Origin: Sphagnum magellanicum | Taxonomy: Eukaryota; Streptophyta; Sphagnopsida; Sphagnales; Sphagnaceae | Assembly (NCBI GenBank): GCA_021904315.1 | Contig: CM038913.1 | Location: forward strand, 41,500-105,499 | Direction: 5' to 3' | Length of the DNA: 64,000 nucleotides | Shown: piece after piece, positions 36,091-48,229 of the stretch | Numbering within the stretch: the stretch's first letter is position 1 | How the letters are laid out: the number at the start of each line of letters is the position of its first letter | Position numbers and translations under genes: made by a program | The notes under the pieces: model-generated | What the model was told of the DNA's origin: nothing | Database searches by the model: none | What the model saw: the letters and a program-made list of their open reading frames with translations, nothing else

Positions 36091-38009
36091 GAATTAATGC
36101 AATGATTTGAATGTTTTTACAAGTTCAATTGGGTGTTCTTACACATGTCACATGGTGTGAGTTGTTTGAATGTAATTAAGGTTGGTTATTCATGATCTAA
36201 ATTTAGTGTGATGAACCATTTCTATACAAATGAACACAATTGCCACATTAAAGGTATTTGTAATTTAACCACTTCATGAATTGAAACAATTTATTGCTTT
36301 CACATTTGTAACCACTAATTCATGGGTTTGCAATTTGTAAACTTTACAATTAACTTGAAAGAGAGGCAACTCATGTTAAATCTATTTGGATGCAACCATT
36401 CATTCTTTTTGCTTTTAGATCTCCTTACATTGTATATTGATGTTGCATACATATTAAATTTTGTAGTTGTTACACTTTTCTATTGGTTCAAATGATGGGT
36501 GTTTTGTGTTTCCTTAAATGTGAAAGCACATGCCATGTTGTACAATTGTTGTAATGCATGGTTACATGTTATAAGGTTTTTTTCAATTGATCATCACCTA
36601 TAAACTATTGACACCCATTTATAGATATAAATGTCTTGTGTCAAAAATCAAATCAAGACCTACACTTTGCCCTTATGTTTGTTTGAGTGACATTATAATA
36701 TTTAAGCTATGGTTGGGAAACCTTATGTAAGATTTTCTTCTTGCAAATATTGGCAACAATGCCAAAATGCCTTGGCAACACTCAAAGTTCATCAAATATG
36801 TAGTCCAACAATTTGGCCCCATTGATAATAAAGTATTATATGCATGTGCTTGTCTTTTTTTCTCTAAATTTAATGTATATTCAAGGCATTCAATTGTTTC
36901 TTGAGAGAAAAAAACTACAAATGATGGTGAATATATCAAAACAATATACTAGATGCTTGAAATGCTTTTGATTTGTTGCAAGTTGGAGCAACTTTATCCT
37001 TGGTATATGTATCAATTGTGCCAATCATGTCTATGGGTTGCTTATTTGTGTTGAATTTTGTAATCATCGCAAAAGTCATGTGATTTTACACTATATATGA
37101 CACCAAATGGAGGTTACTATAATAAGTTAGTATTGAGATTGGAGAAACACAGGAAAGTTCATTTGCAACACAAAACTTTGTTGTAATCACATGTTTCCAA
37201 AAATATATAATAAGTTTTTTCTAACAACCCCTTGCCCAATAATTATTTGCTAGTGTCTACATCATATTCTAGTTGTTCAAATATATATATTTTAAACATC
37301 AAGTGCATGAGGACGGAGTAAATTTAATGTCATTCAATACCAAAAGTGGCCTTTATACAAATTGTAATGTGCAAGATGTGAAAGAAGCCACCTTATGTTA
37401 AAAAGCTAGTTTAGAACAACCAATTTTTCAAACATGGCAAGGTTATATAAGATTTAAAAATTATTAGATACAATTCCATTTTTAAGGTCTTAAAATAATT
37501 AATCTAGTAAAAAATTGGAAAATTTGTTGGAACTAAATAGGTTATTTGAAATTTGAAAAAGGTAATAGGTTCTTAGAAATTTGATTTTTGGAAGAACCAA
37601 AATTGTCATCCTTACTGAAATCAAATAGTTGCCCTTGACATTAGTAAACCTCCATTTTTTCCTTTTGGTTTTCTTATAAACATAATAAACATCCCATCCC
37701 AAGACTAGAAATCATGGTCTTCCTTTCCAAATTTAACATTTCACAAGTTAAATACCACCACTAAAAGGCCTCATTCAAGAAGGTGAAAGTTTTAGTGTAA
37801 ATATTGGTTCACCCTAGCCCTATTTGGGGTGCACAAACACCTTCATAATTGGCACCATGGTAAAAACCCCAAATTTTTAAGGTTTCTTTTCAATATTATA
37901 AATGTCCCATCCTTAAAACAAAATTAATGTCTTTAAGTCCAATTTTAAGATTTTGGGGTTAAACATAACCATTAAAATGTTTCATTAAAAAATGTATGCA
38001 ACTAGGAGA
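36091..38009. other. AT-rich stretch with one dispersed repeat, no gene
   Basis: There is no recognisable gene. 37740-37880 is copy 2 of the repeat also found at 21985-22125, with blocks GGCCTCATTCAAGAAGGTGA and GGTTCACCCTAGCCC. Confidence 0.4.
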
Positions 38010-38560
38010 TCACACTTTGAAATCATTGAAATAATTAGGAGAACACAACTCAAAACCACCTATATGAAGTAAAAAAAATATTTTGACATCATTGAGATAA
38101 CCAAAAGAGCACAACTAATTGAAACTACACTAGAAATAATCAGAAGAACATATCTTGAGACCATTAAGACCATTGAAATGACCAAAAGATCACAATTCAA
38201 AATTGCCAAGACCAAATGAAAAACAAAATTTGAAATCATTGACATAAGGTGAAAAGATCATCTCAAAACCACCAAATCAACTAGGAAAACATGTATCAAG
38301 ATCACTAAAACAATTAAGTAAGCTAACTCAAGACCATTGAATTGAATAGGAGAACACAATTCAAGAGCATCGAAACTAGGTGAAGAGCACATTTTGAGAC
38401 CATGGAGACGATTATGAGAACACAACTCAAAATCATAAAAAACACTAGAAAAACAAATCTCAAGACCACTAAGATGAGTAAGAGAACACAACTCAACCAT
38501 AGAGATGAGGTGAAGAGCACAACTTGAGACCATGTGTAGAGCACAACTCAATATGACCAA
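38010..38560. repeat. Minisatellite of about 40-50 bp units
   Basis: Roughly a dozen degenerate units of the form GACCATTGAGATGA.TAGGA followed by GA(A)CACAACTCAA. Unit spacing is about 40-50 bp. It produces overlapping Leu/Val/Ser-rich open frames on the minus strand (38258-38581 and 38323-38544) which I do not regard as genes. Confidence 0.75.
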
Positions 38561-40394
38561 AAGAATAAAACAAATGAACATTGGGAATATAAGAATTTAT
38601 AAGAATCATGAATGAGGTTTTGCTTCCTTTAAGCATTGCAAGAGGGAGGATAAATACATGATTTCTTCAAGCTTGGAATGTGTAACAACATTGAGAGTTG
38701 TGGGCATGAAGGACATGGCGAATAGAATGAATGTTCTATAAGAAAAAAAACCTTGTGCCTACAAACTCGTGATGATGGGAATTTTCATTCTCCTCGTGAT
38801 TGTTCATGAAACATTCACGCCCATGAATGTTGATTTTAAAATTTTATATTAATTTAGATCTTAGCCACACATTTAATTTAAGTGAATATTCAATTTGAGG
38901 ATTTTGTTTGTTTGTTTTTCATCCATTTTGGTGATGGGTAGGTAGTGTCCATTTGTCAACATATGATTGTTTCGTGATATGTGTTTGATGGATTGTTTTT
39001 TTAAGTTTTTGACCCCCCAATTTTTGAAATAACAAGTGAAAACACATTACACTATCTATAAAATGTTATCATAATGCAATTTTTGCAAGATTATAAAATT
39101 TGTAATTGGCCATGCAATTAAATAAAAATGACTAAGATGAGAAATGACTCAACATTACAATGTTTCATATGTTATAATCGCATTGTATGAATTTCATGAA
39201 TAATTTTTTAATTGTCACAACTTTATGGACTTTTAAAAGAATATTAAATTTTTTAATAACAATTCATAATTGAATAATATGAACTTAATGCACTTTCATA
39301 TAATGTTTTTTAATGAATAAAAGATTCAATGATAATATGATTTGATGACTTTGATACAAGGAGGACTTTTTGGACAGATTTTGATGACCAAGTTTGTTTA
39401 TGTACCGTGAATTATGGGTTTTTTTAATAAGCCTTTTATTTAGTGAAAGTAATAATTTAAAAGCTCATTTTTCAAATTAAAAATCTCCAAAGGTAAATTA
39501 AGATCAATTTTTTTATAATGATGAATGCTTAATTACAACTTTCAAAATGACTCGTGTGATTCAAAGTATGATGCCTTCACATTGCTTTCATAATGTTAAT
39601 TTGGATGATTATGAACCTTCACATGTGTAAAATTGTTACACCCTAATGTGTTTTCACCCATGCATGATTATTTCATTTTTTATCCATTTTGAACAATTTA
39701 AAAGATTATGGGTGTGCCTTGTATAATAATACTCTACGTTTTATTTTTGAAACCTATAAACAGAAGAAAGGAAAGTTATTTCATTTTTCAAAATGCCTTG
39801 CAAACCTTAAACCAAAACCCAAAAAGTACACTAGGTAATGCATGTTTTTTACTTTTTATGCATGCAAGGATTAATTTTTTTACAAAGTTGCAAGTACGTG
39901 TACATTTAATTGACATTGTAGGCTAAAAGTTTAAAATTTACATAGACATCACATTCAAGACCATGTGGATGAAGCATATTGTCTCCAATTAAAAAAAAAG
40001 GGTTGTGTTTGAGTGCAAATCTTTATAGTGCCTAAAATATCATGTTGCAAAAACAAACTTGGATGTGTTATATGAGATTGATGTGCTTCCTCCATACTAA
40101 CAATCCATTAGCTTACCTGGGTATCAACTACTAACCACCTACCTACATGAAATACGTGGGCAACTAACTACCTACCTATTGTCCTCCCTATCTACCCTCC
40201 CTCCCACCTACCTACCTACCTATTGTAGTGGTATAAGATATTTATGATATTGGGTAGGTATTGAATTCAATACCTACCCAACATCATAACCAATATGTGT
40301 AAGTATTGAATTTTTGTTATGATTGCCTCTTCAAGTTTTAAAAATATTTTTGGGTCAGATAACTGTAGGTTCCCATGATACAAGCATATACGTT
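38561..40394. other. AT-rich stretch, no gene
   Basis: No coding signal. A CCTA-type microsatellite with variants (CTACCTACCTATTG and similar) lies at about 40125-40230. Confidence 0.4.
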
Positions 40395-40587
40395 AGTACC
40401 TTGGCCAATTCAACATTAATTATATTATTTTCAAAAATGCTGAAATTTTCAAATAATATTATTTTCAAATAATTTCTTTTGGAAGGAAAATAATGAATAT
40501 TTAAAAATATTCCATTTGTTGAAATGATTTTTTCAAAATTAATTAATTATTTGACGAACATGTGTTGAAATGGCCATGAGACTATAG
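40395..40587 (+). mobile_element. MITE-like element, copy 3
   Basis: The left end is AGTACCTTGGCCAATTCAAC; the right end is ACATGTGTTGAAATGGCCAT, reading as an inverted repeat of the left. About 193 bp. The internal part has AAATGCTGAAATTTTCAAA, seen also in the copy at 42841. Confidence 0.8.
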
Positions 40588-40589
40588 TA

Positions 40590-42840
40590 TATGGTCTCAA
40601 AGAACATTCAAGTTTGGATAGTACCATATGATTTTCATTTGACAATGGTAAAACCTTGACATTGGTACAAGGTGTATATATATATATCTTTCACATCTAA
40701 TTTTGCTCTCTCTTCTGGTTGTTGAAAACTTGAAAGAAAAAATTGCACTAAGAAGAAGTAATTTGCTTTTCATTTTTTTTTGAAGAAGTAGTACATAATG
40801 AAGCATCCCATTGTAGGTTTAACATTTATTGTCAATACCCTTTTTTTTCTCCAAAAAAACCCAATAAAAAGGTGGTGACATTTCTTCAAAAACTAATATT
40901 CCCTTCTTTTTTTTGACGTTTTTTCATCAAAAAAAACTAAGACAATTTTTTTTCAATTTTGTCTATTTTGGTCACCAGATGTGAAAAATTGCCACTCTAA
41001 AAAAAAAGAAAAAAAGAAAAAGAAAAGCACTCCTGGGAAGAAGGTTTCTAGGGAGATTTGAACCATGGACAACTAAAGACACTGAAACCACCATTATTTT
41101 TTATTGTATAAATTTTACTAAATTTGTGAAGGAATCTTTAATTTCTAATGTTACCCACTTTGCATTAATAAATTATGGGCCCTAAATAATAAGATCCTTC
41201 TATTTTTATCTCCTCACAAATACGTGGGCCATGTTCATAAATGAATGGGGCCTGGCTATCCTACTACAAAATGATCCCAAAGTTTCATGTAAATTTTGAT
41301 TTGTTTTGTGGTCCTCTAGTTTAAAAATTTGAGAATTCCATTGGACCAAATGGGGGTTTTTTTTTGGCCAATTCTAGGTACCATAGCCAAAAGTGGCTCC
41401 CTATGTGACCACACTATTGTAGCTATTTGTTGGCCTTGCCTACCAAGGCAAGGTTTTTGTGTTTGGATTCATTATAGAGTATAGTAACTTAAGGGATTTT
41501 GGCCCCAAGCTAATAATAATAGTTCTATTTTTATATATGAGGATTTTTGAAAGGTGATATTTTGGCTAGTGTTGAAACTTGAGATTAGTTATAGAGTTAT
41601 AATATAGAGATATTCGTAAAGTCAGGAAAAGACAACACCAGGACCCTGAGTTTGGTCATATTCACAGGGTGAGATTTTTTTTTTAACTGAAAAAAAGTAC
41701 ATTAGGGGAGGTGAAAACTCAGAAAACCATCAATTCTGATGGTTTTCCGAGTTTTCACCCTTTCTTTCTTTTTTTTCCTGAGCGCCTCCATGGCTGCTAC
41801 ATAGATTTTCACTGCTCCTACCCGTGCAGCTACTATAGTTCCACTCGAACCTTGAGCATTAAATGCTGAGATTCAGCATTTCGTACTGAGTTTTAATAAA
41901 ATTTCCTTACTTTACGGATACCACTACAAGAGGGGTTAGGAGGTGAAAGGAGGCCCAAAGGCAGGGTGATGACAGGATGAAGGTGTGGAAGATATTGATT
42001 TTTGAGTGGATTTTGTTGCTGGGAAGTTTAAACAAATTGCAAAAATTGGGTTTTGGAAGGAAAAATCAGTCGAGCTCTCAATATGTTCAAATTGTCGAAT
42101 TTAAGAAACTTCAATCCTGAAAATGTCATAAATAAAGAATGTGTTCACACTTGGGCCAACAACACATGCCACCACACTAGTTGCATCTATGTACGAGTTG
42201 GGATCATACAAATTTTGACTTGAATTGGAAACCAATTTGTGAGAGGCAAAAATGGAGACCTAGCTAAATTATTTAAGGTTATTTTTTTTTCCTATCAAAT
42301 TCATTTTTACATGGAATTTGTTTAGAAAATTACTTAGCTATGTTTTGTGGTTCCATTGTCTTTTGATTGAACTTGCCATTAAAGCAAAACCCATTAGGTA
42401 GAGCAGGTCCATCACACCCCACATTTTATTGTTTTAGTGAACCCCACCTACAAGTATGAAAAATTGGACACTAAAAAATGAGAGAATACCACACCACTGG
42501 GGTCAATTATTATAGCCAAATTGCGCAAAAAATGTAAAGAAATAAAGAAATAATAATAAAATCATTATTTCCAACTAATTAATTACAAATAATCTATTTT
42601 ATTGGGCCTTGTGAACACCATTGTTTCTTGTGAAAATTTACAGGGCCAAAGTCCAAACCCCATTTTCCAAAGTATTTGAAGGCTATATATATATATAATT
42701 TTTCATCCAAAATATATTGTAGAGGCCATTTTATTGTTGTGGGCGGATGTGCTCTTACCCATACATCTTTATTTTAGTAACTTAGGAATGGTGTCAACCT
42801 TGGTGTTAGTAACCATGGTTCCACCTTGGTAACCCATCAT
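40590..42840. other. AT-rich stretch, no gene
   Basis: There is no coding signal. A near-perfect palindrome lies at 41710-41759 (own entry). A TA-rich microsatellite is at about 40674-40688. Confidence 0.35.
41710..41759. repeat. 50-bp near-perfect hairpin
   Basis: GGTGAAAACTCAGAAAACCA pairs with TGGTTTTCCGAGTTTTCACC through a short TCAATTCTGA centre. There is one mismatch in arms of about 23 bases. It lies inside gene-free DNA, so it could be the core of a small foldback element. Confidence 0.85.
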
Positions 42841-43051
42841 AGTACCTTGGCAGCTTCAGCACAAGTTATATTACTTTTAGAAATGCTGAAAATTTCAAAA
42901 AATATTTTTCTTGAAGAATAATTTTGTGTGAGTGAAAATGAAGAATATTTTGCAATATTCATGAGATTTTTTTCTGAAAAGTAATATTCAAAATTAATTA
43001 ATTAATTAATTATTCAGCAGACATGCATGTGCTGAAGTTGCCCATATTGGT
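42841..43051 (+). mobile_element. MITE-like element, copy 4
   Basis: The ends AGTACCTTGGCAGCTTCAGC and GCTGAAGTTGCCCATATTGG form the terminal inverted repeat. About 211 bp. Both ends carry the same GCTTCAGCACA variation, so the two ends have changed together or the source element differed. Confidence 0.8.
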
Positions 43052-43131
43052 TTATAGGTGCATTGGCCTACTTGGATCATTATGCTTACACATAACCACC
43101 CAGCTTGTAGGGGAAATATCATAGTACCTTA

Positions 43132-43316
43132 TTGACTTTGGCACATGTTTGCTGAATAAATAAATAACTAATTTTGAAGATTTCACTTCAAACATTTTTA
43201 AAAAAAATTTCAATAGATTCTTCATTTTCCTTCACACACAAAAAAATAAATCTTCAAGAAAAATAATTAAAAAAATATTTCAACATATAATTTGTGTCAA
43301 ATCCATCAAGATACTA
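43132..43316 (-). mobile_element. MITE-like element, copy 5
   Basis: It starts with TAGTACCTTATTGACTTTGG and ends with GTGTCAAATCCATCAAGATA. The orientation is opposite to copy 4, only 80 bp away, so the two could form a long hairpin. This is the most diverged copy. Confidence 0.65.
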
Positions 43317-44655
43317 TCACTAGGAAAAAAAAAACTATTTTTTGCAACTTGTTTTATGCAACAACCTATTAAAAAGGCCTAGAGGGTATTTGAAACCTAT
43401 TCAAATACCTGTAGCCTAGGGTTTGTAGCCTAGGGTGAGTTTCCACATTGACAAAATGAATAATAATAATTTTTTAAAAAATGAGTCCATTTTTTAATTT
43501 TGAAAATTATCTATTTTTCGATTACCTACTATAATATTGTGATAGGAGTAAATGAAATTATTCAAAATGTAGCCTATGATAACTAGGTATGTACATAACC
43601 ATTGGCATGCATTGATACAATGGATGAACCCTTTGCACGTTGGATCATCCATTGGATATCATTGCCATCCATTGGATGATCTCATTGATTTTGAGTCACA
43701 TATTGAAGGTTGATACAAAAAATTGTAAATGGATTAGTTTCTCAATCAAATCAACAATTTTTTTTGAGTTTCATTAGTGAATTCATTTTTCAATTGAATT
43801 ACCGAGTTTGTTGAGTTCCATCGATGCATCAATTTATTTATTTATTTAAAGTAGCTTTAGTAGTGCCCAATACATGATCTGCAAATTAAAATTAGATGAA
43901 GAAAAATCAAAACATGCTGGTTTGGCTTAACAAAATGATTTTAGCCCAACATTTTGGCACAATTTGTTGACGATATAATAAAGGTGCAACAAAGTCTAAC
44001 ACTTGCCCAAAAAAGGGTTTGAATAGATTGCAAATAGGAGCTATTGCAATTTCTCATCTCACTTGGAATTAATTTAATTATTGTAAAGTAAATTATTTTT
44101 TGGATATAACAAAAATAAAAAAAATGAATAATAAAAATAAAGCATTTTCATAATGTTGGGATTTTAATAGGATATAACTTATACAAAGTGAATGATTAAC
44201 TTGTTGGGTTTAGGGTTTAGGTTTCATATAATTCCCCTTGCAATTATAGAATTTTCTCAATTTCAGAAGAGGTAAATGAAATGAAAGGTGTATATTTAAT
44301 TATCATCAAAAGTTTCTAAAAAAACTGTTATTCGATTATAATACCTTTGAAAAATAATAATTTCTTAGGATCTTTATTTAAATCTATTTTCAAAACCACA
44401 TAATACCAAGTCTCTAATTGCAAAATTGCGTAAATACATAAAAAGCAAAGGCACCATAGTTCAAAAATAAGAAGAAGATTAACTTAAATTGAGCACATTT
44501 GGGACTGAAATATATTATTACAGTTTTTATTAATACCTATATAGTTGATTTTTAAAAAAATCTATTTATTTATTTTTGGGTCGCTTTGTGAGAAAACTGT
44601 CCAGAAAGAACACAACCAGACGAGGGGTAGGGGGGGAAAGTTTTCCTCAACATAT
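43317..44655. other. AT-rich stretch, no gene
   Basis: Low complexity with dense stops. It ends about 350 bp upstream of the pectin methylesterase start. Confidence 0.35.
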
Positions 44656-44821
44656 TTTCATCCATCTGGTTGCATCTGATGCTTTCATCCAAGAATACGA
44701 TCAATTTTATCCATAATCCTGCAAACGAAGCAGGAATGAACTTGTTTTCATCCATCGGATAGTATCTGATACTTTCATCCACTAATTCGGTCAATTTTGT
44801 TCATAATCCTGCAAACGAAGC
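44656..44821 (+). repeat. Tandem duplication in the 5' flank of the PME gene
   Basis: 44656-44732 and 44745-44821 are two copies of about 77 bp at a period of 89. Both start with TTTTCATCCATC and end with ATAATCCTGCAAACGAAGCA; they differ at about a dozen positions. They lie 180-345 bp upstream of the PME start codon, so they are in the promoter or 5' UTR. Confidence 0.85.
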
Positions 44822-44830
44822 ACGGCTTTG

Positions 44831-44855
44831 TCGTCGTCGTCGTCGTCGTCGTCGT
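44831..44855 (+). repeat. TCG triplet microsatellite
   Basis: Eight TCG units in a row, about 150 bp upstream of the PME31-like ATG, probably in its 5' UTR. Confidence 0.85.
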
Positions 44856-45001
44856 GGTGCGCTCGTTGCTGCGGTCGCAGAGCTCTTTGCCGCCATCGCC
44901 ACAAATAGCGGCACGGGCTTGAAGTTCCTCCTCCTGCCGCTGCTGCTGCATCGTCATCCTCGGCTTCTGTTTCTGTGCCTGTTTCGGAGATTTTTTTTTC
45001 A

Positions 45002-46824
45002 ATGCTGGGAAACCATGGCGTTAGGCAGGTGGTGCGTGTGGCACAGGACGGCAGTGGACACTACCTGACAGTGCAGGCAGCGATCGACGCGGTTCCGCTC
45101 TGCAATACGCAGCGAGTTGTCATCAGCATTGCCGCTGGAGTGTACCGACAGCCAATTTACGTCCCCAAGACCAAGAATCTGATCACGTTGCAGGTAAAAA
45201 GGGGTCTGGACCGTCGCTGGGGTGTGGGTATCTTGGTCAACAGTTGCCAAGCAGCCTTGGTTGTCGTCAGAAAAGCTTCATTGTCTCCGTTTGTGTAAGC
45301 CGGTTCTGGATTCAAACTGCAGCAGGCCTTTGTGCTGAATCTTGAACAGGGAGCCTTATTCCATATACAATAAAAATCGGGTTTGAAGGTTGAAGGAAAT
45401 GTGTGAATGCCACCTTTACAGTAGGAAAGTCGCCCTATGAGTCGTGAAGACAGCTCTCAGTCATGCGTTGATGGTAGAATAAGGAATTCTTTCTTTCTTG
45501 CCTTGGGGATTAGGGTTTCATAACTGCAGATTTGCAGGTGTGATTCTTCCTCTTGTAAAGGAGAATGGCATTCTGTACCCTGGCGATCCTGAGTGAATTT
45601 TGTTCCCCACCCTTGGAGCTCCTGCCTTGTAGGATGTGTACGCCTTTCTCAAAGGCCATAAGCAGGGCAATGTGGCTCACCAAGTCAAGGAGTTGAAGTC
45701 TTCAGTTCCCAGTTGGTTAATTATGATGTGCATTGTATTTTCTGGTTTGAGTCTTTGCATTGGCTGCAGCTGAATCTTAAACTTTATGGAGGTCCAATGC
45801 TGCCCAAGTCCACAAGACATGAATATGACATCTTGAGTCTTTCATGTCCAGATCATGTACTAGTACATGCTTGGATCTGTACCATGGTTCTAGAGATAGC
45901 CTGAACCAGTGGAATGACTCAAAATGAGAGTGAATGCACCCTATGATCATTTGATCATATTTTGTGTGCAAGTTCATGGCACATGTGAAAGTTTGGGCTT
46001 TTGAGTCTTTGGACCTGGTGGAAGTGCAGGGAGCAAATGCGCATGACACGATTCTTACATGGAGCAACACTGCTACAAACATTGAGCATCACCAGGCATC
46101 ACGAGTGATTGGGACAGGGACGTTTGCCTGTGGCTCAGTGATTGTGGAGGGTGAGGATTTTATAGCTCAAGGACTCACATTTGAAAATGGTGCACCGCAA
46201 GGATCAGGTCAAGCAGTGGCCATCAGAGTAACTGCAGATCGGTGTGCATTCTATAACTGTCGGTTTTTGGGATGGCAGGATACTGCTTATCTGCACTATG
46301 GCAGGCACTACTTCAGAGACTGTTACATTGAGGGAAGTGTAGATTTCATCTTTGGGAATGGGCAAGTGCTGTTGGAGCACTGCCATATCCACTGCAAGTC
46401 TAATGGCTTCATCACAGCGCAGCAGCGTCGAAATGCGAATGAGACCACAGGCTTTGTGTTTTTGACATGTGTGATTACAGGCACTGGCAGTGGTGCTCCG
46501 TACATGCATCTTGGCCGGCCGTGGGCACCATGTGCACGAGTCATTTTTGCTTACACTTGGATGGATACTTGCATTCTGCCTGTGGGTTGGAACAACTGGA
46601 ATGACAGAGCCAATGAGAAAACAGCATGCTACATAGAGTACAAGTGCTCAGGGCCTGGAAGCAACAAATCTCAGCGTTGTTCATGGGCTCGCCAATTGCA
46701 AGATTCTGATGCTGCTCAATTTCTATCACCAGATTTCATTGATCCACAGCAATCATGGTTGACACAGCGATTCAAAGATGCTCCTCCCTATGTGCCTGTT
46801 CCATTGTCAGCAAGAGCGTTATGA
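45002..46824 (+). CDS. PME31: Pectin methylesterase, PME31 type
   Basis: Removes methyl esters from homogalacturonan (carbohydrate esterase family 8). Two exons, 45002-45193 and 46030-46824, with phase 0 GT-AG splicing, give 328 residues. The protein starts almost at once with the catalytic domain (VVRVAQDGSGHYLTVQAAID); there is no PMEI pro-domain and no evident signal peptide, as in Arabidopsis PME31. Active-site blocks are all present: GQAVA (Gln125), GWQDT (Gln147, Asp148), GSVDFIFG (Asp169) and LGRPW (Arg227, Trp229). The block HHQASRVIGTGTF is typical of this subgroup. The ATG at 45002 is chosen because family homology starts about ten residues later. No lesion is seen. A tandem duplication and a TCG microsatellite lie in its leader. 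Confidence 0.95.
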
Positions 46825-47500
46825 TGTTCAAGTTTTGGATACATAGTACACCTATACACTACCTGAGAACTGCCATAGTACTGTGCATTCACCCCCCTTG
46901 CTCAAGGTTTCAATGGATCTTGCAGATCTGGCATATTATCATGATTTTCATCACCTGGCTGCTGTGTTGTCCGTGGGTTTAATTTGTAGTATACCTGAAG
47001 TGCAAATATATGGACTGTGGTGGTATTTCCACATTCTGCAAGGAGCTGCCAATTCCAAGGTTTGACTATGTAGCTGGATTATCTGTGTTCTAGGAAACAG
47101 TTCTCTCTTTATAGAAAATTCATGAAAGAAAATGCTGTTGAGGAATAGATCCCTAGAAGGAACACCCTGCTTATGCCTTGCAGATGCCTGTGTTGCTTGA
47201 GAATGCTATAGCTATTTTAGTGTACTTTGAAGGTCCGGTGCGTGGCAGGGAGAACACTCGAATGACAAATTATGTCATGAGCCAGGATAACAGTTGTGTT
47301 GCATCTCTGTATACTTGTTCTTGGTCTCAGCTCAGATCTCATCTTAGACTGCAAAATGAAGGATTAATTGAGTGCTCCTGGAGTGTGCAAGGAGATGGTT
47401 ACTTACACCTATCAGCTGGGCACTTCAAGGTTTATCTTTTGGGAGGGGAAGGCCCCTCCAGCTCCCTATATTGGGTGATAAGGATGGTTCATTTTCTAAA
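46825..47500. other. 3' flank of the PME gene
   Basis: Less AT-rich flank with no open frame that I can name; it should include the PME 3' UTR. Confidence 0.35.
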
Positions 47501-47519
47501 GCAGGGTTTATCTTTTTCT

Positions 47520-47945
47520 AAAGTCACGGTCCCTTCCAGGAAAAGGTTTTCTCTTTGTGTCTGGTTTTCTTCTCCTGTTTTCTTTTTTGCTTCTCTGTCA
47601 AGCTCTCTTATTAAAGACATGCTTTGTTTACCTGTAAAGTTCTCTTGCAGGTTGAGAGTAGTAAGGTTTTAGCTCCTTGGAGGGTCATTCTAAAGTCTTA
47701 CAAGTCTTTTAAGTGTTTAGGAGAGTTCTGTCTCCCTTTTGCTTGTGTGTTTTATTTGTGTCTGTTTTTCCTCTTCTTGTTTTCACTTTTGGGTCTCTAC
47801 TTGTTAAAAGTCCTTTCCTTATTTTAAGACATCCTTTGCTTACCTATAAGGTTCTCTTGTGGGTTCAAAGTAGTAAGGATTTAGCTCCTGAGAGAGTCAT
47901 TCTGAAGTTTTACAAGTCTTAAAGTGATCAGGAGAGTTCTTTGTT
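47520..47945 (+). repeat. Tandem duplication of about 211 bp
   Basis: Two units share ACATGCTTTG or ACATCCTTTG, then TTACCT.TAA.GTTCTCTTG, AGTAGTAAGG.TTTAGCTCCT, GAG.GTCATTCT.AAGT and AGGAGAGTTCT. The first unit runs about 47525-47735 and the second about 47736-47945. Parts resemble the dispersed repeat that follows at 48.2 kb (for instance GAGTTCTTTGT). Confidence 0.7.
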
Positions 47946-48229
47946 TTTTTTTGGTAATGTGTTTTTCTGTTTTTCTTGTCTGTATCTTCGGCTTTGGGGC
48001 CTATTTTAAGGTCAAGCGCAGACCCAGTCTGTGGTAAGGCATTCACAGGTGACTCTCTGCAAGTGCCAGCACTGTGATCTTTGAGTTGTAACAAGCAATG
48101 CCTTTTGATTCATATGCCTCATGTTCATTTCATATCTCAATTACTGCTAAGTTGGGAGTTATCAATAGTCTATTTTACAGATTTTTGAGGCTTTGTAGTT
48201 GTAAAGAGTTCTTTGTCTCTCAGATGGTC

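Noticed and set aside
38258-38581. 107-codon frame on the minus strand
   Set aside because: Caused by a minisatellite without stops in that frame; repeated units are too diverged to show codon constraint.
41710-41759. Rho-independent terminator or miRNA precursor
   Set aside because: This is plant nuclear DNA, where such terminators are not used, and the arms are too short and isolated to support a miRNA call without expression data.
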